Shown here: piece by piece, positions 45,896-54,639 of the stretch
Position numbering within the stretch: the stretch's first letter is position 1
Layout of the letters: each line of letters begins with the position of its first letter
Source: DATNBU01 sp964476185
GTDB lineage: Bacteria > Desulfobacterota > Binatia > UBA1149 > CAITLU01
Reading direction: 5' to 3'
NCBI GenBank assembly: GCA_964476185.1
Contig: CAYYZO010000005.1
Location: forward strand, 27,493-91,492
DNA length: 64,000 nucleotides
Made by a program: the position numbers and the translations under genes
The notes under the pieces: generated by a model
What the model was told of the DNA's origin: nothing
What the model saw: only the letters and a program-made list of their open reading frames with translations
Databases searched by the model: none

Positions 45896-46919
45896 ACAGC
45901 GCGTACGGCCCGCCCGTGAACCCGATCGTGTTGCGCGTGCCGTCGAGGTTGTCGTACTCGGGCGCCGGGTCCCCGGCGCCGACGGCCCGGCTCCTGCGCG
46001 ACGGGTCACGGCTCGGGAGGAAGCGCTCCGGGGCGAACTCCTCGATCGTCCGCGGCAGTCGCCCCCCGGTGTAGCGCGGAGCGCCGTCGAGGTTGTCCGC
46101 CAGGCGATCGAGCAGGAGCAGATTCTGCGCGCGGCGGATGCGCCGGTAGTCGACGCCGCCGGTCAGCAGCGCCGCGACCGTGTTGCGATAGAACAAGTTG
46201 AATCGCGTCTCCGTCCCGGTGGCGAAGTCGCAAATGCCGCGTCCCTTGCGGCTGCCGACGAGCCGCGACCCGTTGCGCACGAGGATGTTGTTGCGGATCT
46301 CCGGGGAGGCGATGCCGCTCGTCAGGATCGCGTTGCTGTCGTTGCGCGCGATCGTGTTGTTGACGATGCGCGGCGACGACGAGACGACCTGGATCGTGTG
46401 CGGGTCACCACCGCCGACGCCCGTGTTGAACGCGAGCAGGTTGTTGAAGATCGCCGGCTCCGCGGTCGTGCCGCCCACGTAGATCCCGCTGCCGACGCCC
46501 GTCGCGCGGTTTCCGACGATCACGTTGCGCAGGATCGTCGGGCTCGAGTCGCGGATCTCGATGCCGCCGCCGGTCGCGGCGAGGCCGCCGCGGATCGTGA
46601 ACGAGTCGAGCACCGCGAGCGGTCCTTCTCCGCCCACGAAGCGCACGACGGACCCGGCGTCGCCGCCGTCGATCACCGAATCGGGACCGGAGCCCTGCAC
46701 GGTCACCTCCTTGCCCCCGAAATCGAGGTTCTCCGCGTACACGCCGGGAGCGACGAGGATGACGGCGCCGTCCGGCGCAGCGTCGATCGCCTGCTGGATC
46801 GTCGGGTACATCGCGGGAACGCCGAGGAAATCCGCGGCGGCGGGCGCGGCGCAGCACAAGAGCGCAGCAGCACCAGCGAGGGTCGACGCTCCGAAGCGGA
46901 CAAGGGTCGTGTTCTCCAT
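45885..46919 (-). CDS. Secreted right-handed parallel beta-helix protein
   Basis: The 344-residue protein has a signal peptide (TLAGAAALLCCAAPAAADF) followed by YPTIQQAIDAAPDGAVILVA, the entry motif of right-handed beta-helix proteins (pectate-lyase-like, DUF1565-type). Coils then repeat about every 22 residues: SFTIRGGLAATGGGIEIRDS, SPTILRNVIVGNRATG, EPAIFNNLLAFNTG, SPRIVNNTIARNDSN and SPEIRNNILVRNG. No catalytic residues of lyases can be assigned. GGAGG precedes the ATG. Likely an extracellular carbohydrate-binding or structural protein. It overlaps the convergent MFS gene by 11 bases. Confidence 0.85.
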   Translation of the reverse strand: MENTTLVRFGASTLAGAAALLCCAAPAAADFLGVPAMYPTIQQAIDAAPDGAVILVAPGVYAENLDFGGKEVTVQGSGPDSVIDGGDAGSVVRFVGGEGPLAVLDSFTIRGGLAATGGGIEIRDSSPTILRNVIVGNRATGVGSGIYVGGTTAEPAIFNNLLAFNTGVGGGDPHTIQVVSSSPRIVNNTIARNDSNAILTSGIASPEIRNNILVRNGSRLVGSRKGRGICDFATGTETRFNLFYRNTVAALLTGGVDYRRIRRAQNLLLLDRLADNLDGAPRYTGGRLPRTIEEFAPERFLPSRDPSRRSRAVGAGDPAPEYDNLDGTRNTIGFTGGPYALFTD

Positions 46920-47114
46920 GACATTCCTCCGTGGCGAATGGGACGCTGCGAGCCGGCGGCGGTTACATGGGGAATTCGAGCCCGAACGCGGACGAAGCCG
47001 TGCACCCTGGCGCGCGCGGATCGCGACCGCGTCCCGCTCGACACGAGCAGCGGGCTGTTCATGGCTCGAGCTCGCAGGCATGCTCGGCCGGCACCCCCCG
47101 CAGGAGAAGCCCCC

Positions 47115-47678
47115 ATGCCGCAGCAGAGGATCCCGCTCGTCGACGTCGAGACCGCGCCCGAGGACGTGCGCAGCGCGTTCGCCGCGCTGCCCGTCCGGCT
47201 CAACATCTTCCGCATGATGGCCCACGCGCCGACCAGCTTCCGTCCGCTGATGCGGCTCGGCGCGTCGATCCTGTCCGCCCAGCAGCTCGACCCGGAACTG
47301 CGCGAGTACGCGATCCTGCTCGGCGTGAAGGCGTTCGGCGGGCGCTACGAATGGATCCAGCACGTGCCGATCGCGGAGGCGACCGGCGCCTCCCCGGAGC
47401 AGATCGCGGCGATCGAGCGCGGCGACCTCGACGCCTCGTGCTTCGACGAGAAGGAAAAAGCGTTTCTCGCGTTCGTGCAGCAGAGCGCCGTCGACGTTCG
47501 TTGCTCCGACGCGACCTTCGCCGCAATGAGGAAGCACTTCTCGGACCGCGAGATCGTCGAGACGCTGCTGACGATCGGCTACTACCAGATGCTCGCCCGG
47601 CTGACCGAATGCACCGACACCGAACTCGACGAGCCGAGCGGCACGAAGGTCGTCGACTCCCTCCAGCGCGCGGGTTGA
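47115..47678 (+). CDS. Carboxymuconolactone-decarboxylase-family protein
   Basis: The 187-residue helical protein has LNIFRMMAHAPTSFRPLMRL, LRE-YAILLGVKAFGGRYEW followed by IQH (H83), and a C-terminal DREIVETLLTIGYYQMLARL. This is the CMD/AhpD-like fold. It lacks the CxxC of AhpD peroxidases and carries the Y78-E79-W80-xx-H83 version. Such proteins may be decarboxylases or unrelated oxidoreductases; the substrate is not predictable. GGAG lies about 9 bases before the ATG. It is divergent from the beta-helix gene. Confidence 0.88.
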   Translation: MPQQRIPLVDVETAPEDVRSAFAALPVRLNIFRMMAHAPTSFRPLMRLGASILSAQQLDPELREYAILLGVKAFGGRYEWIQHVPIAEATGASPEQIAAIERGDLDASCFDEKEKAFLAFVQQSAVDVRCSDATFAAMRKHFSDREIVETLLTIGYYQMLARLTECTDTELDEPSGTKVVDSLQRAG

Positions 47679-47993
47679 GGCGTCACTGGTGACGAACGCC
47701 TCCGAAGTCGTCGCGGACGACAGGACGAGCGTGACGGCATCCTGCGAGGGCGTGGGCGAGCCGCGGTCCGGGACCGGTTCGTGTTCCGCGGCCTCGAATC
47801 GCCGCCCATCGCGGCCGGGGGTTCGGAATGCGCGTCGCCGGGCAGGCCGCGCGGCTGCTGCCGGCGCCCTCCCCTGACTGCGCACTGTGGCGGCGTGAGG
47901 CAGCGCCGGCCGGCGGTGACGGCAGGACGGCGCGACCGGCGTCGCGACGGGAATGCTTGCTACACCTCGCCAGTCCCGTAAGGAAGGAAAGCG
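47679..47993. other. 315 bases without a gene
   Basis: Directly after the carboxymuconolactone-type gene there is a hairpin (AGGCGT 47678-47683 with ACGCCT 47696-47701, and the alternative GTCAC-TG-GTGAC at 47682-47693), a possible transcript end without a T-run. The remaining frames on both strands are arginine-rich and look non-coding. The last 15 bases hold the AAGGAAGG ribosome binding site of the Ddn-like gene. Confidence 0.5.
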
Positions 47994-48473
47994 ATGGCCG
48001 GGCAACCCGAGACGAAGGCTCCACGGCCGTTCACCGCCAGGGAAGAACGGATCGCCAAGCCGATCATTCGCGTGATGTCGGCCGTCAACACGTGGATGTA
48101 CCGCGCAAGCGGCGGCCGCGTCGGCGGTCGCTGGATGTACGACGCCCCGATCTTCCTGCTGACGACCGTCGGCCGGAAGTCCGGGCAGAAGCGCACGACC
48201 CCCCTGCTCTTCCTCGAGGACGGCGACCGCATCGTCACCGTCGCGTCCCAGGGCGGAATGTCGAAGGACCCGCTGTGGATCCGCAACATCGACGCGAACC
48301 CCGACGTCGAAGCCCAGGTCGGGTCGAAGAAGCGCTCCATGCGCGCGCGGCGTGCGACGGCCGAGGAGAAGGCGAAGTACTGGCCCGCACTCTGCCGCAT
48401 GTATCCCGACTACGCCGACTACCAGGCGCGAACGATCCGGGACATCCCGGTCGTCCTGCTCGATCCACGCTGA
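47994..48473 (+). CDS. Ddn-like deazaflavin-dependent nitroreductase family protein
   Basis: The 159-residue split-barrel protein has NTWMYRASGGRVGGRWMYDA, FLLTTVGRKSGQKRTTPLLF, GDRIVTVASQGG and NPDVEAQVGSKKRSMRARRA. These are the signatures of the F420-dependent Ddn/FDOR family best known in mycobacteria. AAGGAAGG precedes the ATG. Its presence together with a luciferase-like F420-type enzyme (30133) suggests F420 use. Substrate unknown; the family ranges from quinone reductases to fatty-acid-associated proteins. Confidence 0.88.
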   Translation: MAGQPETKAPRPFTAREERIAKPIIRVMSAVNTWMYRASGGRVGGRWMYDAPIFLLTTVGRKSGQKRTTPLLFLEDGDRIVTVASQGGMSKDPLWIRNIDANPDVEAQVGSKKRSMRARRATAEEKAKYWPALCRMYPDYADYQARTIRDIPVVLLDPR

Positions 48474-48523
48474 CGAAGCGCAAAGGTCGATCGTCGCCGC
48501 GAACTGCCCCTCAGGAGGAACCG

Positions 48524-49240
48524 ATGCGCCCATTTCCCGCTGTCCGCCCGTTCGTCGCTGTCGCGCTCGCCGCGTCGATGCTGGCAAGTCCCGCCGTCTC
48601 GTTCGCGCAGGGCTGCGATCCCGACACCGAGGCGCGCCTGGCGTTCCTCGAGCAGCGCCTCGAGGAAGCGCAGCCGAACACGCGCCTGTGGTGGCGGAGC
48701 TGGATGACGGTCTTCGTGTTCGGCGTCGGCTGGGGCGTCACCAACGGCCTGCTCGAGGACAACAACGAGCGGGCCGCGGCTGACTACGTGAACGCCGCCA
48801 AGAGCGTGCTCGGCATCGCCGAGCTCTCGCTCCGCCCGCACGTCGGGCGTCTCGGCGCCGGGCCGGTCCGCGCGATCCCGAAAACGTCGCCCGAGAACTG
48901 CCGGGAACGCCTGCGCGTCGCCGAGCGCCACCTCGAGAGCGCGGCCGGCGACGCCGGCATGCGCTGGTCGTGGAAGCGGCACCTGTCGAGCCTCGTGCTG
49001 AACCTCGGCGCCGCCGTGGCGATCGCCGAAGGAGCCGACGAACCCGGGCGCGGCTGGCAGGACTTCGCGATCAGCCAGGTGTCCTCGGAGCTGCACCTGT
49101 GGACGCATCCGACGCGCGCGGTGAACGACTGGGACGACTATCGCCAGAAGTTCAGCGGCGCCCCGGTCGCGACGGCGCCGTCGACGCTGCGCTTCGCGGC
49201 CATGCCCGGTGGCGGCGTCGGCGTGGTCTGGAAGTTCTGA
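48524..49240 (+). CDS. Exported protein of unknown function
   Basis: The 238-residue protein has a signal peptide (FVAVALAASMLASPAVSFAQ) and a CAGGAGGA ribosome binding site. After the cleavage region it has a short coiled segment (DTEARLAFLEQRLEEAQ), one hydrophobic stretch (WMTVFVFGVGWGVTNGLL) and a second around SLVLNLGAAVAIAEGAD. A WDDYRQKF motif precedes the C-terminal GGGVGVVWKF, which ends in aromatic Phe as in some outer-membrane proteins. I recognise no family. Probably periplasmic or outer-membrane associated. Confidence 0.65.
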   Translation: MRPFPAVRPFVAVALAASMLASPAVSFAQGCDPDTEARLAFLEQRLEEAQPNTRLWWRSWMTVFVFGVGWGVTNGLLEDNNERAAADYVNAAKSVLGIAELSLRPHVGRLGAGPVRAIPKTSPENCRERLRVAERHLESAAGDAGMRWSWKRHLSSLVLNLGAAVAIAEGADEPGRGWQDFAISQVSSELHLWTHPTRAVNDWDDYRQKFSGAPVATAPSTLRFAAMPGGGVGVVWKF

Positions 49241-49296
49241 GTCCCTGGCGGCGGACGTTGCCTGCTGCAACGCCGGCCGCCGATCGCGAGCTCGTC

Positions 49297-49896
49297 ATGG
49301 CGAAGACCGCATCCGAAATGCTGCCCCTCGGCACGCCGGCGCCCAACTTCCGGCTCCGCGACACCGTTTCCGGCCGCGACGTCGGGCTCGCGGACTTCCC
49401 GTCCGACCGCCCGCTGCTCGTCCTGTTCATCTGCAACCACTGCCCCTACGTTGTGCACGTGCGCGACGAGTTCGCGCGGCTGGAGCGCGACTACTCCGGG
49501 CGGATCTCAATGGTCGCGATCAACGCGAACAGCCTCGAGACGCATCCGCAGGACGGGCCGGAGCACATGCGCGAGCTCGCACGGCAACAGGGCTGGTCGT
49601 TCCCGTTCCTGTTCGACGCCACGCAGGAGGTGGCCAGGGCCTACCGCGCCGCGTGCACGCCGGACTTCTTCCTGTTCGGCCCCGCGACCGGCGGCTCGCG
49701 GCGCCTCGTCTACCGCGGGCAGCTCGACGGCAGCCGGCCCGGCAACGACGTCCCGGTCACCGGCGAGGACCTGCGCGCGGCCATCGACGCCGTCCTCGCG
49801 GGCCGCGAGGTCGACTCCGACCAGCGTCCGAGCCTCGGCTGCAACATCAAGTGGGCGCCGGGCAACGGGCCCGACGCCTTCGGCGGCTCGCACTGA
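49297..49896 (+). CDS. Thioredoxin-fold peroxiredoxin-like protein (CNHCPY type)
   Basis: The 199-residue protein begins PLGTPAPNFRLRDTVSGRDV and has LVLFICNHCPYVVHVRDEFA with a CxxC-type site C46/C49, then SMVAINANSLETHPQDG, FPFLFDATQEVARAYRAACT and TPDFFLFGP. This is the AhpC/TSA-related 'thioredoxin family' with the CNHCPY active site. The C-terminal SLGCNIKWAPGN is also conserved in this group. Probably a cytosolic thiol oxidoreductase. The following gene begins 19 bases downstream. Confidence 0.9.
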   Translation: MAKTASEMLPLGTPAPNFRLRDTVSGRDVGLADFPSDRPLLVLFICNHCPYVVHVRDEFARLERDYSGRISMVAINANSLETHPQDGPEHMRELARQQGWSFPFLFDATQEVARAYRAACTPDFFLFGPATGGSRRLVYRGQLDGSRPGNDVPVTGEDLRAAIDAVLAGREVDSDQRPSLGCNIKWAPGNGPDAFGGSH

Positions 49897-49914
49897 GCCC
49901 GCGGGACGACGGTC

Positions 49915-50574
49915 TTGCCGCCGACGATCGGACGCGACGAGTTCCTCGCGGTCTACACGAGGTACAACCAGGAGCTTTGGCCGGCTCCCGAGATGCTCGG
50001 CCTCGTCGCGTTCGGGGCCGTCTGCCTCGCGCTGTTCCCCGGGCCTCGCCGTGACCGCCTCGCCTGCGCGCTCATCGCGATGCTGTGGGCATGGTCCGGA
50101 CTGATCTACTCGTGCGGCTTCCTGTCCCAGCTGACGCCGGTCGGTTACGGGATCGGCGCGATGTTCGCGCTCCAGGCGGGGTTCGTCCTGCACCTCGGCG
50201 TCGTGCAGCGCGAGGTGCACTTCTGGACGCACACCGGGCCGCGCCACCTCGCCGGGATCCTGCTGATCTTCTACTCGCTGGTTGCCTACCCGGCGATCGC
50301 GGCGCTGGCCGGGCACACGTTCCCGACCACGCCGAGCTTCGGGGTGCCGACGCCGCTGACGATCTTCACGCTCGGGATGCTGCTGCTGACACGGGCGCCC
50401 TACGCCCGGCTGCTGTTCGTGATCCCGCTGTTCTGGACCGCGATCGGCACCTGGCTCGCGATCCAACTGCGACTGCGCGAGGACTTCGCGCTGATCGTCG
50501 CGGCGGCGCTCGTGCTGACGCTGTCGCCGACCGGTGACGACCCGGATTCGATGCAGGCGGCCGACGGGACCTGA
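49915..50574 (+). CDS. DUF6064-like membrane protein
   Basis: The 219-residue protein starts at TTG 49915 (no ATG nearby in frame). It has an N-terminal soluble motif (DEFLAVYTRYNQELWPAPEM) and about six membrane helices. The YNxxxWPxPxM stretch and IPLFWTAIGTWLAIQL near the C terminus resemble the DUF6064 family. A short acidic tail follows the last helix. Possibly co-transcribed with the thioredoxin-fold gene and the adenylate cyclase (38 bases downstream). Function unknown. Confidence 0.75.
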   Translation: MPPTIGRDEFLAVYTRYNQELWPAPEMLGLVAFGAVCLALFPGPRRDRLACALIAMLWAWSGLIYSCGFLSQLTPVGYGIGAMFALQAGFVLHLGVVQREVHFWTHTGPRHLAGILLIFYSLVAYPAIAALAGHTFPTTPSFGVPTPLTIFTLGMLLLTRAPYARLLFVIPLFWTAIGTWLAIQLRLREDFALIVAAALVLTLSPTGDDPDSMQAADGT

Positions 50575-50612
50575 GCCTTGACCCATCGCGGTCCGGCGAG
50601 TATCGCGGCCGC

Positions 50613-51707
50613 GTGACTCCCGAGCAGTACCAGGCCGCGGGTCTCTACGACCCGGCTGCGCCGAACGCGGCCGAGCGGCTCGAGTTGCTCGCGTGGTGCG
50701 AAGAGCGCGGGCTGACGCTCGAGCAGATGCAGGCGGCGAACGAGCGGGGCCAGCTGCTGTTCGTGGCCTCGGTGCTCGCGCTGCGGCCCGGTCCCTACCT
50801 GACGCAACAGCAGCTCGCCGATCGGCTCGCCGTCCCCGCCGAGTTGATCGAGGAGTTCCGCGTGGCGTTCGCGCTGCCGCCGGTCGAGCCGGGCGATCCC
50901 TGGTGCAACGAGGCCGAGGCGGAGATGTTCCAGGCCGTGGCCGGCGGCGTCGGCCTGTTCGGTGAAGCCGGGATGCAGCGCCTTTCGCGCGTCCTCGGCA
51001 CCTCCGTCAGCCGGGTCGCCGAGGCCATGGCGTCGATCAACGTCGAGCGGCTGCGCAACATCGCGGGGTCCGGCGCGACCGAGCTCGAGATCGCCAAGGC
51101 GAACCTCGCCGCCATCCAGAATGCCGGGGCTCCGGCGAAGATCATGACCGGGCTGCTGTCGATCCACCTGCAACTGGCAGCCGGGCGGCTGCGCGAAGGA
51201 CGGCAGAGCCTTCACGAGGAAACGGTCCGCTGCTGCGTGGGGTTCGTCGACCTCGCCGGCTCCACGACGCTGTCGCGCAGCATGTCGGCGCGCGAACTCG
51301 CGGGCATGGTCGACCGCTTCGAGGAGATCGCGCACCGCATCGCGACCAACCGCCGCGGCCGCGTGGTCAAGTTCATCGGCGACGAGGTGATGTTCGTGAC
51401 GACCAGCGCGGATCGGGCCTGCGAGATCGCGCTCGAACTCGTCGAGGCGTTCGCCGACGACCCGAACATGCGCCCGCGCGCAGGCATGGCGGCGGGGCCC
51501 GTGCTCGACCGCTGCGGCGACTACTACGGCCCGACCGTGAACCTGGCGGCGCGGCTCGGCGAGATCGCCGTGCCGCGCGAAGTGCTCGTCACGACCGACC
51601 TCGCGTCGCAGATCACGTCGCCGGGAATTCGCTGCGAGCCGGCCGGCCGCCGGTCCCTGCGCGGATTCGACGAGCCCGTCAGCCTGATGACCGTCGCGCG
51701 CGCCTGA
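50613..51707 (+). CDS. Class III adenylate/guanylate cyclase
   Basis: The 364-residue protein (GTG start) has an N-terminal helical region (about 1-195) with LTLEQMQAAN and a likely helix-turn-helix-like YLTQQQLADRLAVPAELIEE, similar to cyclases with a regulatory autoinhibitory head. The catalytic domain (about 205-364) has CVGFVDLAGSTTLS (first metal aspartate), VVKFIGDEVMFVT (second), RAGMAAGPV and YYGPTVNLAARLG. The product should be cAMP or cGMP; nucleotide choice is not obvious. No membrane segments. The gene ends 10 bases before the assembly gap. Confidence 0.88.
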   Translation: MTPEQYQAAGLYDPAAPNAAERLELLAWCEERGLTLEQMQAANERGQLLFVASVLALRPGPYLTQQQLADRLAVPAELIEEFRVAFALPPVEPGDPWCNEAEAEMFQAVAGGVGLFGEAGMQRLSRVLGTSVSRVAEAMASINVERLRNIAGSGATELEIAKANLAAIQNAGAPAKIMTGLLSIHLQLAAGRLREGRQSLHEETVRCCVGFVDLAGSTTLSRSMSARELAGMVDRFEEIAHRIATNRRGRVVKFIGDEVMFVTTSADRACEIALELVEAFADDPNMRPRAGMAAGPVLDRCGDYYGPTVNLAARLGEIAVPREVLVTTDLASQITSPGIRCEPAGRRSLRGFDEPVSLMTVARA

Positions 51708-51717
51708 GCGACCCCGC

Positions 51718-51817
51718 NNNNNNNNNNNNNNNNNNNNNNNNNNNNNNNNNNNNNNNNNNNNNNNNNNNNNNNNNNNNNNNNNNNNNNNNNNNNNNNNNNN
51801 NNNNNNNNNNNNNNNNN
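51718..51817. other. Assembly gap (100 N)
   Basis: Exactly 100 unknown bases between the adenylate cyclase gene and the end of the histidine kinase gene. The round length indicates an arbitrary scaffold join, so the real distance and order across it are uncertain. Confidence 0.99.
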
Positions 51818-51844
51818 CCCGCCCCGGACGTCGGGGCTCTCCCC

Positions 51845-53110
51845 TCAACGCACGGCCAGCACCACTTCGATCGTCGTTCCGCCGCCGTCGCGCTCGAGCA
51901 CGCGCGCCGAGCCGCCGTGGCTCTCGGCGATGCGGCGAACGAGCGCGAGCCCGAGTCCGACACCGCCTCCGTCCGCCTCGCTCGTTCCCGAGCGCCGGTA
52001 GAACGCCTCGAACACGCGCTCGCGCTCCTGGGCCGGGATGCCGGGCCCGCGGTCGCCCACGCGGAGCCGGACCGATCCGCCCTCGAGCGGCACGACCTCC
52101 GCCTCGACCGGCGACCCGGCGCCGTAGCGTCGCGCGTTCTCGAACAGGTTGCGCACGAGGCGGCGCAGGAGCCGCGCGTCCCCGCGGACGACCGCCGGGG
52201 TCCCGCCGACGTCGGCGGACACCCGCGCGCCTTCCTCGGTCGCGAGCGCGAGCACGTCCACGTCTTCGCCGCGCTCGACGTTCGGCGACGCGTCGAGCCG
52301 GCTCGCGAGCAGGATCTCCCCGATCAACTCGTCGAGCTCGCCGATGTCGCCGGCGATGCGCTCGCGCACGTCGGGCCGCGCGTCGCCGCCGAGCAGCTCG
52401 AGCGCGACCCGCATGCGCGCCAGCGGCGATCGCAGCTCGTGCGACGCGGTGGCGAGCGCGTCCTTCTGCGCGTGCACGAGCCGTTCGATGCGCTCGGCCG
52501 CGCGATTGAACGTGCGGGCGAGGTCGGCGATCTCGTCGCGCCCCTCGACCTCGACGCGCGCGCCGAGGTCGCCGCGGCCGAGCTCCTCGACGCCGCCTCG
52601 AAGCCGCTCGAGCCGGCGCGTCAGGCGCCGCGCGACCGGCAGCGCGGCGAGCGCGAGCACGCCCGCGAGCAGCGCGATCATCACGAGCGCGCCGAGCGGC
52701 CGGTGACGATGCCGGCCCGAGTGGTCCGCGAGCAACCGGCGTCCGTCCGGGAGCGCCAGCACCGCGACGATGCCGCGACCCGGCGCGTGCACGATCGCGC
52801 TGCCGCCGTCGGGCAGGCTCGGGATCCGGACGGAAGGGCCGACCGAGGTGACGGGGCGCCCCGCCGCGTCGACGAGCGTCAGGTCCGAGCGGAACTTCGA
52901 CGCGAGCCGCTCGAGCACGGCGCGCTGCTCGTCCGGCGGCCGGTCCGCCGGCGGCATCGCCTCGGCGACCAGCACGGCCATTCCTTCGAGGAACAGCTCG
53001 GCGTCGCGGTCGCGCGGCGCGATCCACCAGACGATAGACGCGGCGAGCGCGAACAGGCCGAGCGCCGCGACGAGCGCCAGGTAGATCTGGAGGTAGAGGC
53101 GCTTCCTCAT
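51845..53110 (-). CDS. Sensor histidine kinase, CpxA/BaeS-like
   Basis: The 421-residue kinase has two membrane helices (about 7-30 and 138-160) around a periplasmic sensor region, a HAMP linker (RRLTRRLERLRGGVEELGRG), H box ATASHELRSPLARM and catalytic motifs NLFENARRYG, VGDRGPGIPA and GVGLGLALVRRI. Gene order (CpxP-like, OmpR-type regulator, kinase), the four-base overlap with the regulator and the sensor size resemble Cpx/Rst-type envelope-stress systems. The signal would be envelope stress or metals; not proven. Confidence 0.9.
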   Translation of the reverse strand: MRKRLYLQIYLALVAALGLFALAASIVWWIAPRDRDAELFLEGMAVLVAEAMPPADRPPDEQRAVLERLASKFRSDLTLVDAAGRPVTSVGPSVRIPSLPDGGSAIVHAPGRGIVAVLALPDGRRLLADHSGRHRHRPLGALVMIALLAGVLALAALPVARRLTRRLERLRGGVEELGRGDLGARVEVEGRDEIADLARTFNRAAERIERLVHAQKDALATASHELRSPLARMRVALELLGGDARPDVRERIAGDIGELDELIGEILLASRLDASPNVERGEDVDVLALATEEGARVSADVGGTPAVVRGDARLLRRLVRNLFENARRYGAGSPVEAEVVPLEGGSVRLRVGDRGPGIPAQERERVFEAFYRRSGTSEADGGGVGLGLALVRRIAESHGGSARVLERDGGGTTIEVVLAVR

Positions 53111-53808
53111 CCGGCGTCCTCGTCCTGGCGCCTCGCGAACAGGTAGCCGGTCCCGCGCACGGTGAGCACCCGCCGCGGACTCTGCGGATCGTCTTCGATG
53201 GCCGCCCGGATGCGCGAGACGTGCACGTCGATGCTTCGGTCGAACGCATCGTGGTCGCTGCCCCGGACCCGGTTCATGATCGCGTCACGCGTCATCACCC
53301 GGCCCGCGTTCTCGGCCAGGATGCACAGCAGGTCGAACTGGTAGGCGGTCAGCGCCCTCTCCTCGCCTCCGAGGCGCACCGTGCGCGCGTCCCGGTCGAT
53401 CTCGAGACGGCCGAAGCGCAGGACGACGTCCTGCGCGCGACTGCCTCCCGCCCGCCGAAGCACCGCTTTCAGGCGGGCGAGCAGCTCGCGGGGGTTGAAC
53501 GGCTTCGGCAGGTAGTCGTCGGCGCCGAGCTCGAGGCCGACGATGCGGTCGGTGTCCTCGCCGCGCGCCGTCAGCATCACGATCGGCACCTGCGACTTCG
53601 CGCGGATCGAGCGGCAGACGTCGAAACCGTCGCCGTCCGGCAGCATCACGTCGAGGATCACCGCATCGTGGTCGCCGCGCGTGAACGCCTCGAGCCCGTC
53701 GGCGGCGCGTTCGCGCGCGGTCACCTGCATGCCGTGCCGGCCGAGGTACTCGGCGACCATCGCCGCCAGCTTGCGGTCGTCCTCGATCATCAGGATGCGT
53801 TCGGTCAT
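53107..53808 (-). CDS. OmpR-family response regulator, CpxR-like
   Basis: The 233-residue two-domain regulator has receiver residues in MIEDD, phospho-acceptor D53 (ILDVMLPDGDGFDV), T80 (MLTARG) and K102 (YLPKPF). A winged-helix DNA-binding domain follows (about 125-228: LTAYQFDLLCILAENAGRVM, SIDVHVSRIRAAIEDD, VRGTGYLF). It overlaps the kinase start by ATGA. A CpxR-like box occurs upstream of the first gene of the operon (54502-54516), suggesting autoregulation. Confidence 0.94.
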   Translation of the reverse strand: MTERILMIEDDRKLAAMVAEYLGRHGMQVTARERAADGLEAFTRGDHDAVILDVMLPDGDGFDVCRSIRAKSQVPIVMLTARGEDTDRIVGLELGADDYLPKPFNPRELLARLKAVLRRAGGSRAQDVVLRFGRLEIDRDARTVRLGGEERALTAYQFDLLCILAENAGRVMTRDAIMNRVRGSDHDAFDRSIDVHVSRIRAAIEDDPQSPRRVLTVRGTGYLFARRQDEDAG

Positions 53809-53840
53809 CGGCGGTCGTCCCGGCGGCGGAGCCTATGCGT

Positions 53841-54419
53841 TCACTCGCGGTCGTGGAAGCGGGCCAGGCGCTCGGCGAGGTCGGCGCGCTGCGACGGCGT
53901 GAGCACTTCCGCACTGTCGGCCAGCGCCTCGGCGACCGTGCGCGACAGCGTGTCGGCGAGCGCGACTTCCTGGGCTCGCAGCGATTCGATCGCGGCGCGG
54001 TCGATCGTCGCTGCCGTGAGCAGCCCGCGCAGTTCGTCGCGGTTGCGACGGTGCTGCTCGACGACGGGGACGAGCTCGTCGATCGCGCCGCCGACGATGC
54101 CCTGCACCTGATCCTTCTGCCCGGGGGACGCATCGAGGCGATGCAGCGCGAAGTCGACGAAGAACTCGGCGTGCTCCTTCATCTGCTCCGGAGCGGGAGG
54201 GCCGCCGTGGCCGTGCGCGCGCCTCGACATCAGCCCGAACGCGGCCTCGGCGGCCGGGGTCGTCGCGCCGACCGCGAAACCGACGAGGCCGGCGCCGATC
54301 GCGCCGAGGACGATGCCGGCCGCGAAGCCGTGTCGGCGCCGTCGGCGGTGGGGACGCCCGGCCTGGTTCGGCGCGTCCGGGGCAGAGGGGGAAAGCGGGG
54401 TTCCTGTTCGGTCTTCCAT
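53841..54419 (-). CDS. CpxP/Spy/heavy-metal-sensor-like membrane-anchored protein
   Basis: The 192-residue protein has an N-terminal charged region, one hydrophobic helix (GFAAGIVLGAIGAGLVGFAV), then an all-helical domain: EFFVDFALHRLDASPGQKDQ, DELVPVVEQHRRNRDELRGL and ALADSAEVLTPSQRADLAER. The LTPSQRADLAERLARF ending is the LTxxQ motif common to CpxP/Spy proteins. It is the first gene of the two-component operon, 32 bases before the regulator. By analogy it would bind the kinase sensor or misfolded periplasmic protein or metal. AGGAG precedes the ATG. Confidence 0.8.
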   Translation of the reverse strand: MEDRTGTPLSPSAPDAPNQAGRPHRRRRRHGFAAGIVLGAIGAGLVGFAVGATTPAAEAAFGLMSRRAHGHGGPPAPEQMKEHAEFFVDFALHRLDASPGQKDQVQGIVGGAIDELVPVVEQHRRNRDELRGLLTAATIDRAAIESLRAQEVALADTLSRTVAEALADSAEVLTPSQRADLAERLARFHDRE

Positions 54420-54477
54420 GGGGATTCTCCTGGACGGGCCTCGTTCCGGGACCGTCGTGGAGAACGCTACGCCGCGG

Positions 54478-54516
54478 AAGTTTCGAACGTTCGTCGGCCA
54501 CGTAAAGTTTCGTGAA
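54478..54516. promoter_or_regulatory. CpxR-box-like and AAGTTTCG direct repeats
   Basis: GTAAA-N5-GTGAA at 54502-54516 is one base off the E. coli CpxR consensus GTAAA-N5-GTAAA. AAGTTTCG occurs at 54478-54485 and 54505-54512, 27 bases apart, and CGAACGTTCG (54484-54493) is palindromic. All lie 59-97 bases upstream of the CpxP-like start codon, in the reverse orientation to the gene. Confidence 0.45.
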
Positions 54517-54639
54517 CGGCGCGAGGGCGCCCCGGCCCGGCGCCGCGGTCGATCGGCGGAATGCCCGAGGCGTGTCCGCCGCCGGTCCATCGAAGCCGGA
54601 ACCGGGGACCGAAGCCGGGGAGCCTTCCCGTCGGGGTCG

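Noticed and set aside
47683..48024. Minus-strand frame in the 315-base gap before the Ddn-like gene
   Set aside because: Arginine/serine-rich, overlaps the Ddn-like start, no ribosome binding site.
51718..51817. Possible low-complexity or deleted element
   Set aside because: Exactly 100 N is a scaffold placeholder and tells nothing about content.
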